A stretch of 64,000 nt of DNA from Thereva unica (lineage: Eukaryota; Arthropoda; Insecta; Diptera; Therevidae): assembly GCA_949987705.1 (NCBI GenBank), contig OX465283.1, positions 159,231,850 to 159,295,849 on the forward strand, written 5' to 3'. The notes under the pieces were generated by a model. It saw nothing but the letters and a program-made list of their open reading frames with translations. It had not been told where the DNA came from and made no database searches. Every line of letters begins with the position of its first letter. The first letter of the stretch is position 1. The position numbers were made by a program, and so were the translations under genes. Below, in pieces: positions 42,236 through 52,192 of the stretch.

Positions 42236-44863
42236 TATTACATCCGCCGGGACCCGGTCTCCAAAGTCGGACTCGTTCGTGACTCGTCGGGGAGGATGAC
42301 GGAGACGCTGGAGGAAATCAACTAGATGCTGATGGAAGTTCACTTTCCTGGCAGCTATATCTCGGGTAAATCTTGGGCTATTCGTAACAGAATGGCTACA
42401 AGGATGAACCGAGAGGAGGCTAACGGGGTGGTGACAGAGGAAGGGGTGAGACGTGCAATAGACACATTCTCTCCCTTCAAGACATCGGGGCGTGACGGAA
42501 TATTCCCTGCGCTGCTCCAATGGGGCAAAGAAATCATTGCACCCAGGCTTAGGGGAATATTCGTTACCTGTCTAGCAACAGGATACATTCCGGCGGTGTG
42601 GAGGGAAACCAAAGTGGTATTTCTCCCTAAGCCAGGCAAGAAGGACTACACCGAGGCGAAGTCCTCCAGGCCGGTCAGCCTAACATCCTTTCTGTTGAAA
42701 ACAATGGAAAGAGTGGTGGCAGACCACCTGGCGAGTACTATGCTAAGGAGGCACCCTTTAAGTAGAAGCCAGCACGCTTACCAGGCTGGCAGATCTACAG
42801 AAACGGCACTTCACCAATTGGTGCGAGTAGCCGAGGGGGAACTGTATACCGGAGGCATAGCGATGGCCGTAATTATGGACATCGAAGGCGCCTTCGACAA
42901 GATACAGTTCAACAAACTCAAAGACGCTCTGGTGAGGCGCGAGGTCAGCCCCATGATTGTAAGGTGGGTGGACAGCATGCTGAAAAACAGAGCGGTAAGG
43001 ATTCAGACAGGAGACTCGCGGCTTCGAGGGAGGGTCAGCAAGGGATGCCCACAGGGCGGGGTCCTATCGCCCCTCCTGTGGAACATCACTGTGGACACTC
43101 TGCTCAGGCGGCTAGAGGTAATGGGCGTGCATACCGTTGGGTATGCAGATGATCTAGCGATTATGGCACGTGGCAAGTTTATGAGCACTACGGCAGATAT
43201 TATGAGGAATGCACTCCAAGTGGTTGAGCAGTGGTGCACGGAACAGGGCCTCACCATAAATGCCAATAAGACAGACGCGATAATCTTCACTAGGAAGATT
43301 AAAGATCTGGATTTTCAGCCCCTCATGCTTTTTGGATCGAGGATCAAGGTGTCTGGGATGGTCAAGTATCTGGGTGTATACTTGGACTCGCGACTAACCT
43401 GGAAATACCACGTTGAAGAGAAGATTAAGAAGGCGACAAGGGTGCTTCACCAGTGCAGAAGAGTATGTGGACTAAGGTGGGGTATCTCACCAAGGTTAGC
43501 ATACTGGACATATACCATGATGGTGAGACCCATCATAACTTATGCCTCGGTGGTCTGGTGGACTAAAGTCACACAGAAAACCGTCAAGAGGCATTTGGAC
43601 AAGGTGCAAAGAATGGCCAGCGTAGGTGTGAGCGGTGCTTTCCGCACCACACCCGCCGCGGCATTGGAGGCGCTGTTAGGTCTGCTGCCGTTAGATCTCC
43701 AGGTGATGAAGACTGCGGCAGCCTCAGCGATTCGGATGAGACGGGATGCCGCATGGCAGGCGTCAGGAGCCTTATATGGGCACATGAAGATTCTGGATCG
43801 CATTAAAGGGATTAGGGAGCTCATGATGCCCATGGAAGGGATCACAAAAATGAGGGTGACCGAAAGGTATCATAAAACCCTCATAGGGAATGGAACGCTC
43901 CCGGAAGGGAGGCCGGAAGACATATATATCTTCACGGACGGATCCATGATTGACGGCAGAGCAGGTGCGGGAGTCTTCTCAGAGGACTTAAATCTGACCT
44001 GCTCTCTGGCTTTGGGGAATTACACCTCAGTCTACCAGGCGGAAATGCTTGCTCTGCTGCACGCGCTGGATCACATAAAAGAGGGTCAGGTGCAGGGAAG
44101 AAGTATCCTTATAGCACTGGACAATCAGGCTGTGATTAAGCGCATGAATCAGACAGAGATTAATGCGTCTCTGGCGTTGGAATGTGTCCAAAAACTGAAC
44201 AGGTGTGCGCAACAAAACAACGTGACGCTAGCTTGGGTTAGAGGACATACAGGCATCGATGGGAACGAAAAGGCTGACAACCTGGCAAAACAGGGGTCAA
44301 CCTCGGAATTCTGGGGACCGGAGCCATACTCTGCCATTGGCAGAGGGTTGGTAAGGAACTGCATCGAGAAATGGGTCGCTGAGGAACACCGGAGACGGTG
44401 GGACGCTATGACCACGTGTAGGCAGGCTAAGGTGGTGCTTACGCTGCCGATTACCGCAGCCAGAAGAAGGATCCTGCATATGCAAAGGAGAACCCTCAGA
44501 TGGTTGGTGGCACTGATTACAGGACACGGATGTTTCAGGTATCACCTAAAAAGAATGGGAATTCTGGAGGATGACACCTGTCGGATGTGCCTGGACGAAC
44601 CTGAGACGGCCACACACATAGTGTGTCACTGTCCGGCGGTGGCGAGAAAAAGGGCTGCCATAACTGGACTCCATTGGATGGAGGACATGAGGCAGACTCC
44701 CTTCAATCAGCTGCTTACGATAACTAGGGGAGTCGAAGCAAGGGAGCAATGGGACAACCCACTGCAACCCCAATAAGATGACTCTAGGCAGAGGGACGAA
44801 AAGGGACCCGCAAATAGTGGTCTGATTCGATATCCCTCGAAAATCTATATATATTACATCCGC
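42236..44863 (+). mobile_element. 5'-truncated LOA-type non-LTR insertion with 12-bp target duplication
   Basis: TATTACATCCGC occurs at 42236-42247 and again at 44852-44863. Between them lies 2604 bp of non-LTR element, starting inside ORF2 before the RT (frame RDPVSKVGLV, TETLEEIN) and ending with a short AT tail (ctatata). The target duplication plus 5' truncation is the signature of target-primed reverse transcription. The perfect duplication and nearly uninterrupted ORF suggest a recent event. Confidence 0.85.
42326..44776 (+). CDS. Reverse transcriptase/RNase H of a LOA-type non-LTR retrotransposon
   Basis: The 816-codon frame encodes the C-terminal two thirds of ORF2. Visible motifs are SGRDGIFPALLQ near residue 53 (fingers), FLPKPGKKDYTEAKSSRPVS near 98, MDIEGAFD near 184, GCPQGGVLSPLLW near 239 and the catalytic YADD at about 272. 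An RNase H domain follows: FTDGSMIDGRAGAGVF near 535, AEMLALLHAL near 571, LDNQAVI near 597 and HTGIDGNEKADNLAK near 640. The C-terminus has CRMCLDEPETATHIVCHC near 751, a nucleic-acid-binding Cys/His motif. RT makes cDNA on nicked target DNA and RNase H removes the RNA. The element frame starts earlier (42248) but a TAG at 42323-42325 interrupts it; the endonuclease is absent. Not autonomous. Confidence 0.9.
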   Translation: MLMEVHFPGSYISGKSWAIRNRMATRMNREEANGVVTEEGVRRAIDTFSPFKTSGRDGIFPALLQWGKEIIAPRLRGIFVTCLATGYIPAVWRETKVVFLPKPGKKDYTEAKSSRPVSLTSFLLKTMERVVADHLASTMLRRHPLSRSQHAYQAGRSTETALHQLVRVAEGELYTGGIAMAVIMDIEGAFDKIQFNKLKDALVRREVSPMIVRWVDSMLKNRAVRIQTGDSRLRGRVSKGCPQGGVLSPLLWNITVDTLLRRLEVMGVHTVGYADDLAIMARGKFMSTTADIMRNALQVVEQWCTEQGLTINANKTDAIIFTRKIKDLDFQPLMLFGSRIKVSGMVKYLGVYLDSRLTWKYHVEEKIKKATRVLHQCRRVCGLRWGISPRLAYWTYTMMVRPIITYASVVWWTKVTQKTVKRHLDKVQRMASVGVSGAFRTTPAAALEALLGLLPLDLQVMKTAAASAIRMRRDAAWQASGALYGHMKILDRIKGIRELMMPMEGITKMRVTERYHKTLIGNGTLPEGRPEDIYIFTDGSMIDGRAGAGVFSEDLNLTCSLALGNYTSVYQAEMLALLHALDHIKEGQVQGRSILIALDNQAVIKRMNQTEINASLALECVQKLNRCAQQNNVTLAWVRGHTGIDGNEKADNLAKQGSTSEFWGPEPYSAIGRGLVRNCIEKWVAEEHRRRWDAMTTCRQAKVVLTLPITAARRRILHMQRRTLRWLVALITGHGCFRYHLKRMGILEDDTCRMCLDEPETATHIVCHCPAVARKRAAITGLHWMEDMRQTPFNQLLTITRGVEAREQWDNPLQPQ

Positions 44864-44867
44864 GTGG

Positions 44868-45205
44868 ATTTTTATAAACATCCTCGAGTTCAAACGCAAG
44901 GTCCATCGCCTCTTCCATCAGTACCCTCTTGACTCTTATAAACCCTATGTATTGCTTCCTTCTAACCAAGCTTACTACAAGACATTGCATAATGACGAGT
45001 ACGACATGATGGACTGACTGGTAGTACAATGAGTGACTACTAAGCTTGGAGCTTCACATAGCACAAAAGCAAGGATCGAGAAATCTGTAAAATTACATCC
45101 GTTACGATTGCCTCCCTCGTTCATCCGTAACCTATCCACAACCCGCCGCTTTTGTAGCCTCCCTGTTAAGACCTATTTCAATAAGCTGCTGAAGACCAAT
45201 ATGTA
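44868..45205 (+). pseudogene. Coding-like relic of an unrecognised protein
   Basis: One frame reads FINILEFKRKVHRLFHQYPL and continues DSYKPYVLLPSNQAYYK to a stop near 45017; the next frame then continues TKLGASHSTKARIEKSVK and LHPLRLPPSFIRNLSTTRRF to a stop near 45205. The sense is good but no family is recognised. It may be the tail of an older mobile element into which the 42.2-44.8 kb insertion went. Confidence 0.3.
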
Positions 45206-45453
45206 ATCAAAACACTTCCAGGACTTGCAGGACTTGCATATTAATAAAAAATAATCACAAACTCCTTTTTCAAACTCTAATAATTAATCACCACCCCCAC
45301 AAATCCATGTCAGCGCAAATCCCCCAATTACCAGTGTGTTAACAAATAATTTTCCTTTCAGATGTGTTATCGCACACAAAAAAAAGTTCGTTTTCAATTA
45401 AGGACGACTGAAAGGGACACTGGCACAATCTCAATAAATACAGTCCTAATTAC

Positions 45454-45565
45454 CTTGTTTCTTTTTGCTGTGCAGCCGAGTCCATCGCTCCTTGGGAATG
45501 TGCTCGTCAAAGGGCGCCTTCTCCTCGCCAGGACGAAGCCAATGAACCTTCTGATGTCCTAGGAG
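45454..45565 (-). CDS. Secreted six-cysteine protein, exon 2 of 6 (residues 59-96)
   Basis: It lies between a tgttgttcacag acceptor and an ACAAG|GTAATT donor. It starts in phase 0 and leaves one base, which exon 3 completes to Gly. The 37 codons read LLGHQKVHWLRPGEEKAPFD, then EHIPKERWTRLHSKKKQ: charged, with three Trp/His-rich spots and a basic end that leads into the Lys-rich exon 3. A second AG seven bases downstream would give the wrong phase relative to exon 1, so the first AG is preferred. No cysteine. Confidence 0.75.
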
Positions 45566-45619
45566 CTGTGAACAACAAAATTCTCAATTTCAGCCAGGAC
45601 AACTGCAAAATTAGCTTAC

Positions 45620-45847
45620 CACACCCCGACTGCTGCCGCCGTCGTCGTCATTTGCTAGTGCGGCGCCGGAAGCCTCTTCCTCTGGCCGCCCGGAAATAAG
45701 AGGCACAACAGAAACTAAAATTAAGCAGACCAGCAGAGCCTGGCAGTCCTTTCTCTTACACATCCCGGGAACAGCTGTGCTCGGCCAATTCATCTTCAGG
45801 AAATCCTTTTCACGCCTTTCCCTGATTTAATGGGGCTGCAGACCGGC
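45620..45847 (-). CDS. Secreted six-cysteine protein, first coding exon (residues 1-58; start at 45793)
   Basis: The exon probably begins after a cttgggcatatttcag acceptor (exon from 45847), with the ATG at 45793-45791 following 54 nt of leader. The N-terminus is a signal peptide: a short basic part, then ALLVCLILVSVVPLISG (about residues 19-35), with cleavage likely just after. The mature start is acidic (RPEEEASGAA, NDDDGG). It ends at GTG|GTAAGC in phase 0; reading on would stop after two codons. An internal Met at residue 11 could be an alternative start with the signal kept. With five further exons the product is 447 residues, secreted, probably processed at RSKR 197-200. Family unknown. 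Confidence 0.75.
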
Positions 45848-45849
45848 CT

Positions 45850-47600
45850 GAAATATGCCCAAGAGAAAAAAGTTTATTCCGATTGTGGTGGAGTCTGATA
45901 CGGGGCGGCGGCGACGGCGTCTTCCCCAATCTTGGGGATGAAATTCAGTTTTTTTTTTAAATGGCGATGAAGTACTCGGCTCGAGTCGCACTTTTACTAA
46001 AAGAATAAATAAATCGAAATTTCATGGCGGCTAGAAGAAAATCGATTAATACCCGCAAATCGGGCTCCTTTGACTCGGAGCGGAAGGACGAGTGCGGCTC
46101 GTAATATTTCATTAAACGGCAGGACAAAAAATTAATTGAGTTTGTCAAGAACAAGTGGAGGACAAATTGGAGTTTAATATTCTTGTTTAACTGCCATGAT
46201 TCATGCACGAAATTGCTCGTAGTTTATGGAATAATTAAGCGGACGGAATCCCTGCAAATCACCGTCGGGACATTTATGAAATTAGCTCTATCTCCAGGGC
46301 AGGGATGGGAGGATGTGATGGTGTGAAAAGTGTAATATTTGCATAAGGATTTATGAGTCGTGCTTATTTATGCTGATGTATAGAGTGTCAAGAGCACTAC
46401 GCCCTACTTAAATGAACATGTGGCGCTCTTTAATGACCCAATTTTTAATTTGCACGCGGCGATTTAAAAGGCAGTTTCGTTTCGACAAATTTTAAATGGA
46501 ATAACAATATGTCCTTGTTCAAACGATATGACAGACAATATATTTAAATGGGTTCAGTTTGAAGTAAAAAGCAGCAACAAGTTCGTTAAGATCTGTTATT
46601 TGGACATTATACCATGATTATACTAGAGGTTAAGTCGTTTGTAGTGGTTTCAACTAAACTGGCTACCAGCGTTGGTTCTATCTTCCGCTGGCTCCCAGGA
46701 TTTTACCTGGGTAAACCCTACCAGGTGTTGACTCAACCATAAACTGCAACCCACCAGCAGTTCAACAGTTCAACTAAGTGGAAACCCCGGTTTAATCTTA
46801 AAACATAAAGTATCACTTTCGACTCACGGGCTTCTGATACCAACTTAGAAACCCAGTGAGGGGGGGGGGGGGTTAAGCTCGCTATAACATCCCATAGACA
46901 TTATCACAAAGAAATGTTGCTCTATGCTCAAATGAGGTACATTTTCTACAAATCCGAGTCTACCGAGCGTTTTCCCTAACTCATGCGAAATAGTCCTCTT
47001 AGAATATAGGGCCTACTATCCTCCGATAGACTTTCCCCTCGAACACGGCTACAAGCGCAGCCTGCTATTTGTTCAATCCTCAAATCCTGGATTTATATCG
47101 GTAAGACCATCGCCTTGTACAACATCTGCAGTTTGAACGAGAAGGTTAGATGTTTGGATTGGAAGACCCTTGACAGACTAGTTCATCCTTTTTGGCGTTT
47201 AGGAATCGTGCGTGTATTTTTAGCTCCAGATTATTGATCCAAGGTAGGTGAAAAATTGTACCCCTTCAAAGCCATGCTTCTGTACCTTGTTTATTGAACC
47301 AATGGTAGATCATCTCGCAGACAGGCAATACGTACTTTGCTTCCTTCGTTTTCATTTACGTACAGCCCCTGTTTTTTGTTCTTTTGGACTCTTTTTATTC
47401 CTCTTGCAGTGCCTTCGTTCTACAGAACGGCTGAATTGTTCTATTGTTGTTCTATTACCTTTAGTCGCCAAATTTCATTCATCATCAGACTGGTCGGTTC
47501 GATGGCCGCCTCTTCTGCCAAGATTTATCCCCCTCGTTTTAATGCTCAACATCTCGAATCCAGGATTTAATTCACCCTGAGAGCGTATTTCGATTTGAAT
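45850..47600. other. Intron DNA, no gene recognised
   Basis: It contains an 11-12 nt poly-G run near 46861 and short frames only. Confidence 0.4.
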
Positions 47601-47618
47601 TAAAAATAGGGCATGCCG

Positions 47619-49006
47619 TAGGGTGTGGGCATCCTCTGTCCGGTACACAAAAAAGGAGATATCACAGCGTGCACTAATTATCGCGGTATAACGTTGGTGA
47701 GTACCGTGTATAAGATATTCTCCGCTATCCTACAAAACAGGATGGCCCCATACGCCAGAAACATCATAGGCCATTACCAGTGTGGCTTCAGCCCAGGCAA
47801 ATCAACGACTGATCAGATTTTCACCTTGAGGCAGGCTATGGAAAAATGTCTAGAGTTTCAAAACTCAATTCAACACCTCTTCATAGACTTTAAAGCCGCC
47901 TATGATAGCATAGCCAGGGTAGAACTCTACAAAGCCATGAGAGAATTCGGCATCCCCAACAAACTGACAAGACTATGTAGGTTGACCATGATCAATGTGT
48001 CAAGCCAAGTAAAGGTATCCGGAACACTGTCCAGACCAATCAACATCTATAATGGACTCCGACAAGGGGACGGTCTGGCCTGCCTCCTTTTCAACCTGGC
48101 GTTGGAGAAAGTGATCCGCGATTCGGGCGTGACATCAAGGGGTACAATCCTCCACAAGTCCACCCAACTACTGGCTTACGCAGACGACATTGACATCATT
48201 GGAAGAACAACAACAGCTGTACAAGAAGCTTTCACTCAGATTGAGCAAGCGGCAGGAAATCTGGGACTGCACATTAACGAGAGCAAAACAAAGTACATGG
48301 TGGCCTCGTCTGGAAGAACACCTAACATTGGTCCCACAATCAAGGTAGCGGAACACGAATTTGACGTGGTAAAATCATTTACCTACCTTGGGTCAATAGT
48401 AGCAGCCGACAATAGCATGGAACCAGAAATACGCGCACGACTGCTAAAAGCCAACAAAGCCTACTATAGTCTGTCAAGGCTCTTCAAATCCAAATATCTA
48501 ACCATAACGTCTAAACTTTTACTATATAAGACGATGGTCTTACCCGTTCTCACATATGCATCCGAAACGTGGGTGCTTAGCAAAAAGCACTCAAACCTCT
48601 TGGGCGTGTTTGAGAGGAAAATACTTCGGAGGATTGTTGGCCCCGTATGTGAGGAAGGACGATTCCGGAGACTCTACAATGACGAGATCTACGAGCGCTA
48701 TCGCGACATAGATGTTGTGAAGAAAATAAAGCTCGGTAGGCTCCGGTGGGCAGGGCATCTAGCTCGTATGAGTGAAGATGAGCCTGCTCGTAAAGTTCTC
48801 TGCGGTAAGACCTATGGGGTGCGACAGCGAGGGAGGCCCAACCTTCGCTGGAAGGATGGCGTGGACCAGGACGCTCAGAGTTTAGGGATGCCAAACTGGA
48901 TGACATCGGCTCAGAATCGGGACCGGTGGAGAGAACAGTTGCGCGAGGCCAGGACCGGATCCCGGTTGTAGAGCCGTTAAAGAAGAAGAAGAAGTAGGGT
49001 GTGGGC
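47619..49006 (+). mobile_element. 5'-truncated RTE-like insertion with 12-bp target duplication and GAA tail
   Basis: TAGGGTGTGGGC occurs at 47619-47630 and at 48995-49006 (13 bp if the preceding G is counted). The insert, 47631-48994, starts inside the RT domain and ends with agccgttaaagaagaagaag, a short microsatellite tail typical of RTE elements rather than poly(A). The structure shows target-primed insertion of a truncated copy; the intact duplication and open frame suggest it is recent. Confidence 0.9.
47625..48971 (+). CDS. Reverse transcriptase (C-terminal part) of an RTE-like retrotransposon
   Basis: The first two or so codons come from the target site, and element sequence starts at ILCPVHKKGD. 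Motifs follow in order: CTNYRGITLVSTVYKIFSAI near residue 17, GFSPGKSTTDQIF near 54, FIDFKAAYDSI near 86, NGLRQGDGLACLLFNLALE near 143, the catalytic YADD near 184, YLGSIVAADN near 253, VLPVLTYASETW near 307, GRLRWAGHLARMSEDEPARK near 374 and a terminal W..Q.R.RWREQLREARTG. The frame is uninterrupted for 448 codons. The endonuclease and the RT N-terminus are lost by 5' truncation, so the start codon is fortuitous. RT copies element RNA at a nicked chromosomal site. Confidence 0.9.
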   Translation: MGILCPVHKKGDITACTNYRGITLVSTVYKIFSAILQNRMAPYARNIIGHYQCGFSPGKSTTDQIFTLRQAMEKCLEFQNSIQHLFIDFKAAYDSIARVELYKAMREFGIPNKLTRLCRLTMINVSSQVKVSGTLSRPINIYNGLRQGDGLACLLFNLALEKVIRDSGVTSRGTILHKSTQLLAYADDIDIIGRTTTAVQEAFTQIEQAAGNLGLHINESKTKYMVASSGRTPNIGPTIKVAEHEFDVVKSFTYLGSIVAADNSMEPEIRARLLKANKAYYSLSRLFKSKYLTITSKLLLYKTMVLPVLTYASETWVLSKKHSNLLGVFERKILRRIVGPVCEEGRFRRLYNDEIYERYRDIDVVKKIKLGRLRWAGHLARMSEDEPARKVLCGKTYGVRQRGRPNLRWKDGVDQDAQSLGMPNWMTSAQNRDRWREQLREARTGSRL

Positions 49007-49571
49007 CCATGTGGTAAATGAGGGGCATGCCGATCAAGATATTTACCCTTAGGTTCCTCATGAAGACCCACAAGAAAAAAATCAGAAGATACTGAAGTAA
49101 GTATGACTTATCAGGGCCAATCCCAATTCTCAGGTTATACCTAACACATTTACCCTTAAGCTTTAGTTTTACTCGTACAAACGCTTCAGCTTTTGCTCCT
49201 CATATTTCAGGCAATTAGGTTGGTGACCATGAAAGGTGTCATTTAGCATACTCAAAAGGCAAGCTTTCTTTCGATCACGGAGGTGAAGCAGCCTCAGAAA
49301 TGGTTCGTACTCAGTTGGGGATCGCTTGGTAAAACAACTCTCGCATATGGAAGGACGAACAGCCAATTGAAAAGGAGGACAAAAATATAAAGCTTTCGAT
49401 ACAGGAGCGTTCAAGTCGCGTAGGCTAAAAATTCTTAGTTTTAGGTCCCCACCTCACCTTTATAAGATTAGATAAGGTAACTGAGGAATTCTCCCCTTCG
49501 CAGAATGCATAACAAATAAGACGATTAAATTAAGTTCGAGATCAAAAAACTACTTTTAAACAGAATAACTA

Positions 49572-50199
49572 TCTATATCTAAATATATAAAAATCTCGTG
49601 TCACAGTGTCTGTTATCGAACTCCTCCGAAACGTAATAAGAACTGGTATGTCGAATACTGGGGGCTGCCGGTATACCAAGATATTTTCAAAGTTAAGATA
49701 AAAAGAAGTAAAAACAAAAAAAAAAATTTCCCCCTATCACACCTTTCAAATAGGTATGCCGGAACTTTCCGGCTTATTGAATCCATGCGTACCAAGCGTT
49801 TCTTGTTCGTCTAACTGTGAAGTTTCGATTTCCATAGAAATTTTTCAATTCCGCATGACGGTACTTTCAGTGTCACCGCCTCCCGGACTAATAGTATACT
49901 CAATATACCGTTAGATCCATGGTGGAGATCTCAAGAGGGCGGACTACTACTTTATTCATAACCTCTTTGACAAAGGTATCAAATGAAATGATATGATAAG
50001 TAGAATACAATAAGCAATGTAGTATACTCAATATACCGTTAGATCTACGGCGGCCATCTCAAAACTCATGTATCTGTTCTTTGAGGCACCTCATCTGTCG
50101 AATCGAATGTCATATCTCGAAAAATACCAAGCCAATTGATGGTTTTTATTTGCTACTATTGGCTTGTGGGTGCAGCGAGGCGAATCGGGGCCCAGCTAG
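49572..50199 (+). mobile_element. Small non-autonomous Helitron carrying the 128-bp unit
   Basis: The 5' end, TCTATATCTAAATATATAAA, follows A; an internal TC at 49578 is an alternative start. The 3' end, GGGCCCAGCTAG, precedes T. Inside, 49885-50060, are one and a half copies, inverted, of the ~128-bp unit that fills the Helitron at 33702-35674: atactcaatataccgttaga, atctcaagagggcgg, tatcaaatgaaatgatatga. The 5' segment (aatctcgtgtcacagtgtct) is of a different type from the other two Helitrons. Non-coding. Confidence 0.7.
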
Positions 50200-50785
50200 T
50201 TTACTATAACAATTACAAGATCTCTAAACTATAAACTCTTTCCAAGTTTCAGTGTCATTTAAAAAAAGATATCTAGATACAAGTATGCATTATTCGATTT
50301 CCGGGTGGGGCAGATTGCAAAAAGCAATGTAGCTTCCATAATATAGAAATTCAAACCTTTTACATCTCAACCGTTTACATCTCAAACTCTAAGTGAAAAC
50401 GCAAATTAAAGCACTTTTATCGCAAAGAAATTTGTATGCTTTTCTCCGTATTACACGAACATGGATTCCAAGTTGCTGAATAGAGAGATGGGATAAAAAA
50501 AATCCAAATTTCGTTTCCACTTTGCGTTTGGGATGTAAACGGCCCTAAACTTTATTTAATTGAGACAGAATAATACATATGTACATATGCATATGTCACG
50601 ACTGGGATAAATTTGCAGTTAGCTTGAATTGTGTTTTAAATGCAAATTGTACTCCGTACTTGATACTACCCAACCTGTGTAAAATTACTCGGTCAAAAGT
50701 ATCGAGTACTAATATGAGCAGAATCGAAAGGCAAATACTCATATGAGAATAGATTCCGGAGTTCATATTTTTAGCAGCTGGGTGA

Positions 50786-50881
50786 GTCACAGCCGTCGGG
50801 GTCAGCGGGAGACAATCTTGTTGGAGGGTTAAGCCTCCTGAAACAAGCCAATCCCGCTAACCAGCCGACAAAGGCTGTGAC
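50786..50881 (+). other. Long nested stem-loop, possible structured RNA
   Basis: Five successive paired blocks nest around one loop: GTCACAGCC/GGCTGTGAC, GTCGG/CCGAC, AGCGGGA/TCCCGCT, CTTGTT/AACAAG and GGAGG/CCTCC, 32 base pairs in 96 nt, with small internal loops and a gttaag apical loop. The arms are GC-rich in an AT-rich background. It could be a pre-miRNA-like hairpin, the 5' structured region of a retroelement or SINE, or a small MITE. No ORF spans it. Confidence 0.6.
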
Positions 50882-50999
50882 GCTAACAGTACCAGACTAC
50901 CAGGAGAATAAGGAGGTCCACCGACGACCCCTAGGTGTAGACCTGACCTAAGCGGAAATGTGGTACCCTGTTATTAACAGGTTAAGCCTAGAATAAGTA

Positions 51000-51990
51000 A
51001 GATTGATTCAAATTTAATCCATAAAACGCAAGTAGTGCTAAATTTCACCAATAATATAGGTTATATTGATGGGAGTAATCACTATAAAAAATATCGATTC
51101 TTAAGAAATTTCTCAAATTAACGACAAAATTGAAATCGACGAACATCTCAAAGTCAACCTGAAAGTGCACTTTGGTCTTAAAGTATTTTCCACTAATTCA
51201 CAAAATTTCAACAAAATCGTTCGAAAATAAAAACCAAAGACCAAAATACTATTTGTCAACACCTTGAAAATATATTTATACTAAACAAACATTCTAGTAG
51301 GTACTTATACAACAACACGTGAAATAGCTTTAAAATGTCTCGTCTGCTAAAAAATATCTTTGACTCAGTAAGCATCGTTCATGGATGCATTTGTGATAAA
51401 TTTATTCTAAAATGCTCACTGTATACATAAGGATCACTTTATACACCAAACATACAAAACCCTTCGGGGAAAACGCGGTCGAAATTGCTGAACTAAGGAA
51501 GACACTGTATCATATCATATCACGAAAGCGAACCTCTGAATACATGAGTGGTTCAATCATTCCACAATTTTCATAACGAACAAAACAAACTCCGATATCA
51601 GTTCTTATCTAAGTTATTTCTTTTATCACACTTCAAAAGAACATCTTCAGTGGGAGTTGAACACTGACTGCATTTATGTAGAATCAATCAATCGATTGTT
51701 GTTCACGCCACAATTGCACCTATTCAACATTAGAAACAAGAAGCCGCAAATTGCCATCGCAGGTAAATATTAACTTCGCAAACGGTTCGGCAGTTGAACA
51801 AACTACCGCCTAGAAATGACACAATTTGTTGCAGGAAGTCGGCAACGTTTTTCTCTATTTTTTACCTTAATGGCGTCCAGCAGAAAAAAAACGAGCAAAA
51901 CCCACCGCAAACTTGACCTCAAAATCAATAACGTCACGCACTGGCGATCAATACCGTTCATTAGGGGTCCACTAACTTTTGTTACGCTCT
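51000..51990. other. Intron DNA, no gene recognised
   Basis: AT-rich with short frames; no repeat family or splice-flanked exon noticed. Confidence 0.4.
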
Positions 51991-52006
51991 ATTTGGGCGC
52001 ACTTAC

Positions 52007-52074
52007 GACGCCTTTTGAAATCCGCCCGACCGGAACGACAACGATGATACGGCAAAGAAACTCGCGCTGTAACT
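52007..52074 (-). other. Putative non-coding first exon
   Basis: Transcription would start at the A of the initiator at 52074; the 68-nt exon contains no ATG and ends GGCGTC|GTAAGT, a consensus donor. The nearest coding start in the same direction is 45793, whose exon has a good acceptor at 45848-45849, so this is most simply the 5' leader exon of the six-cysteine protein gene, with a 6.2-kb intron. It could instead belong to another unseen transcript. Confidence 0.5.
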
Positions 52075-52104
52075 GAGGGTGGGCTGCACCGGGGTTCTTT
52101 TATA
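52071..52104 (-). promoter_or_regulatory. TATA box and initiator at insect spacing
   Basis: TATAAAAG (52104-52097) lies 30 bp upstream of the A in TCAGTT (52076-52071), the arthropod initiator consensus TCAGTY. The surrounding 52000-52300 is locally GC-rich. Spacing and both motifs fit a focused RNA polymerase II promoter on the minus strand. Confidence 0.6.
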
Positions 52105-52192
52105 GATAGATTGTCCAGAAACTAGGGTGATATTTGCTACCGCGAATTAACTGTAAAGAGCTTATTGATCCGCGCCCCCCACTATACACAAA

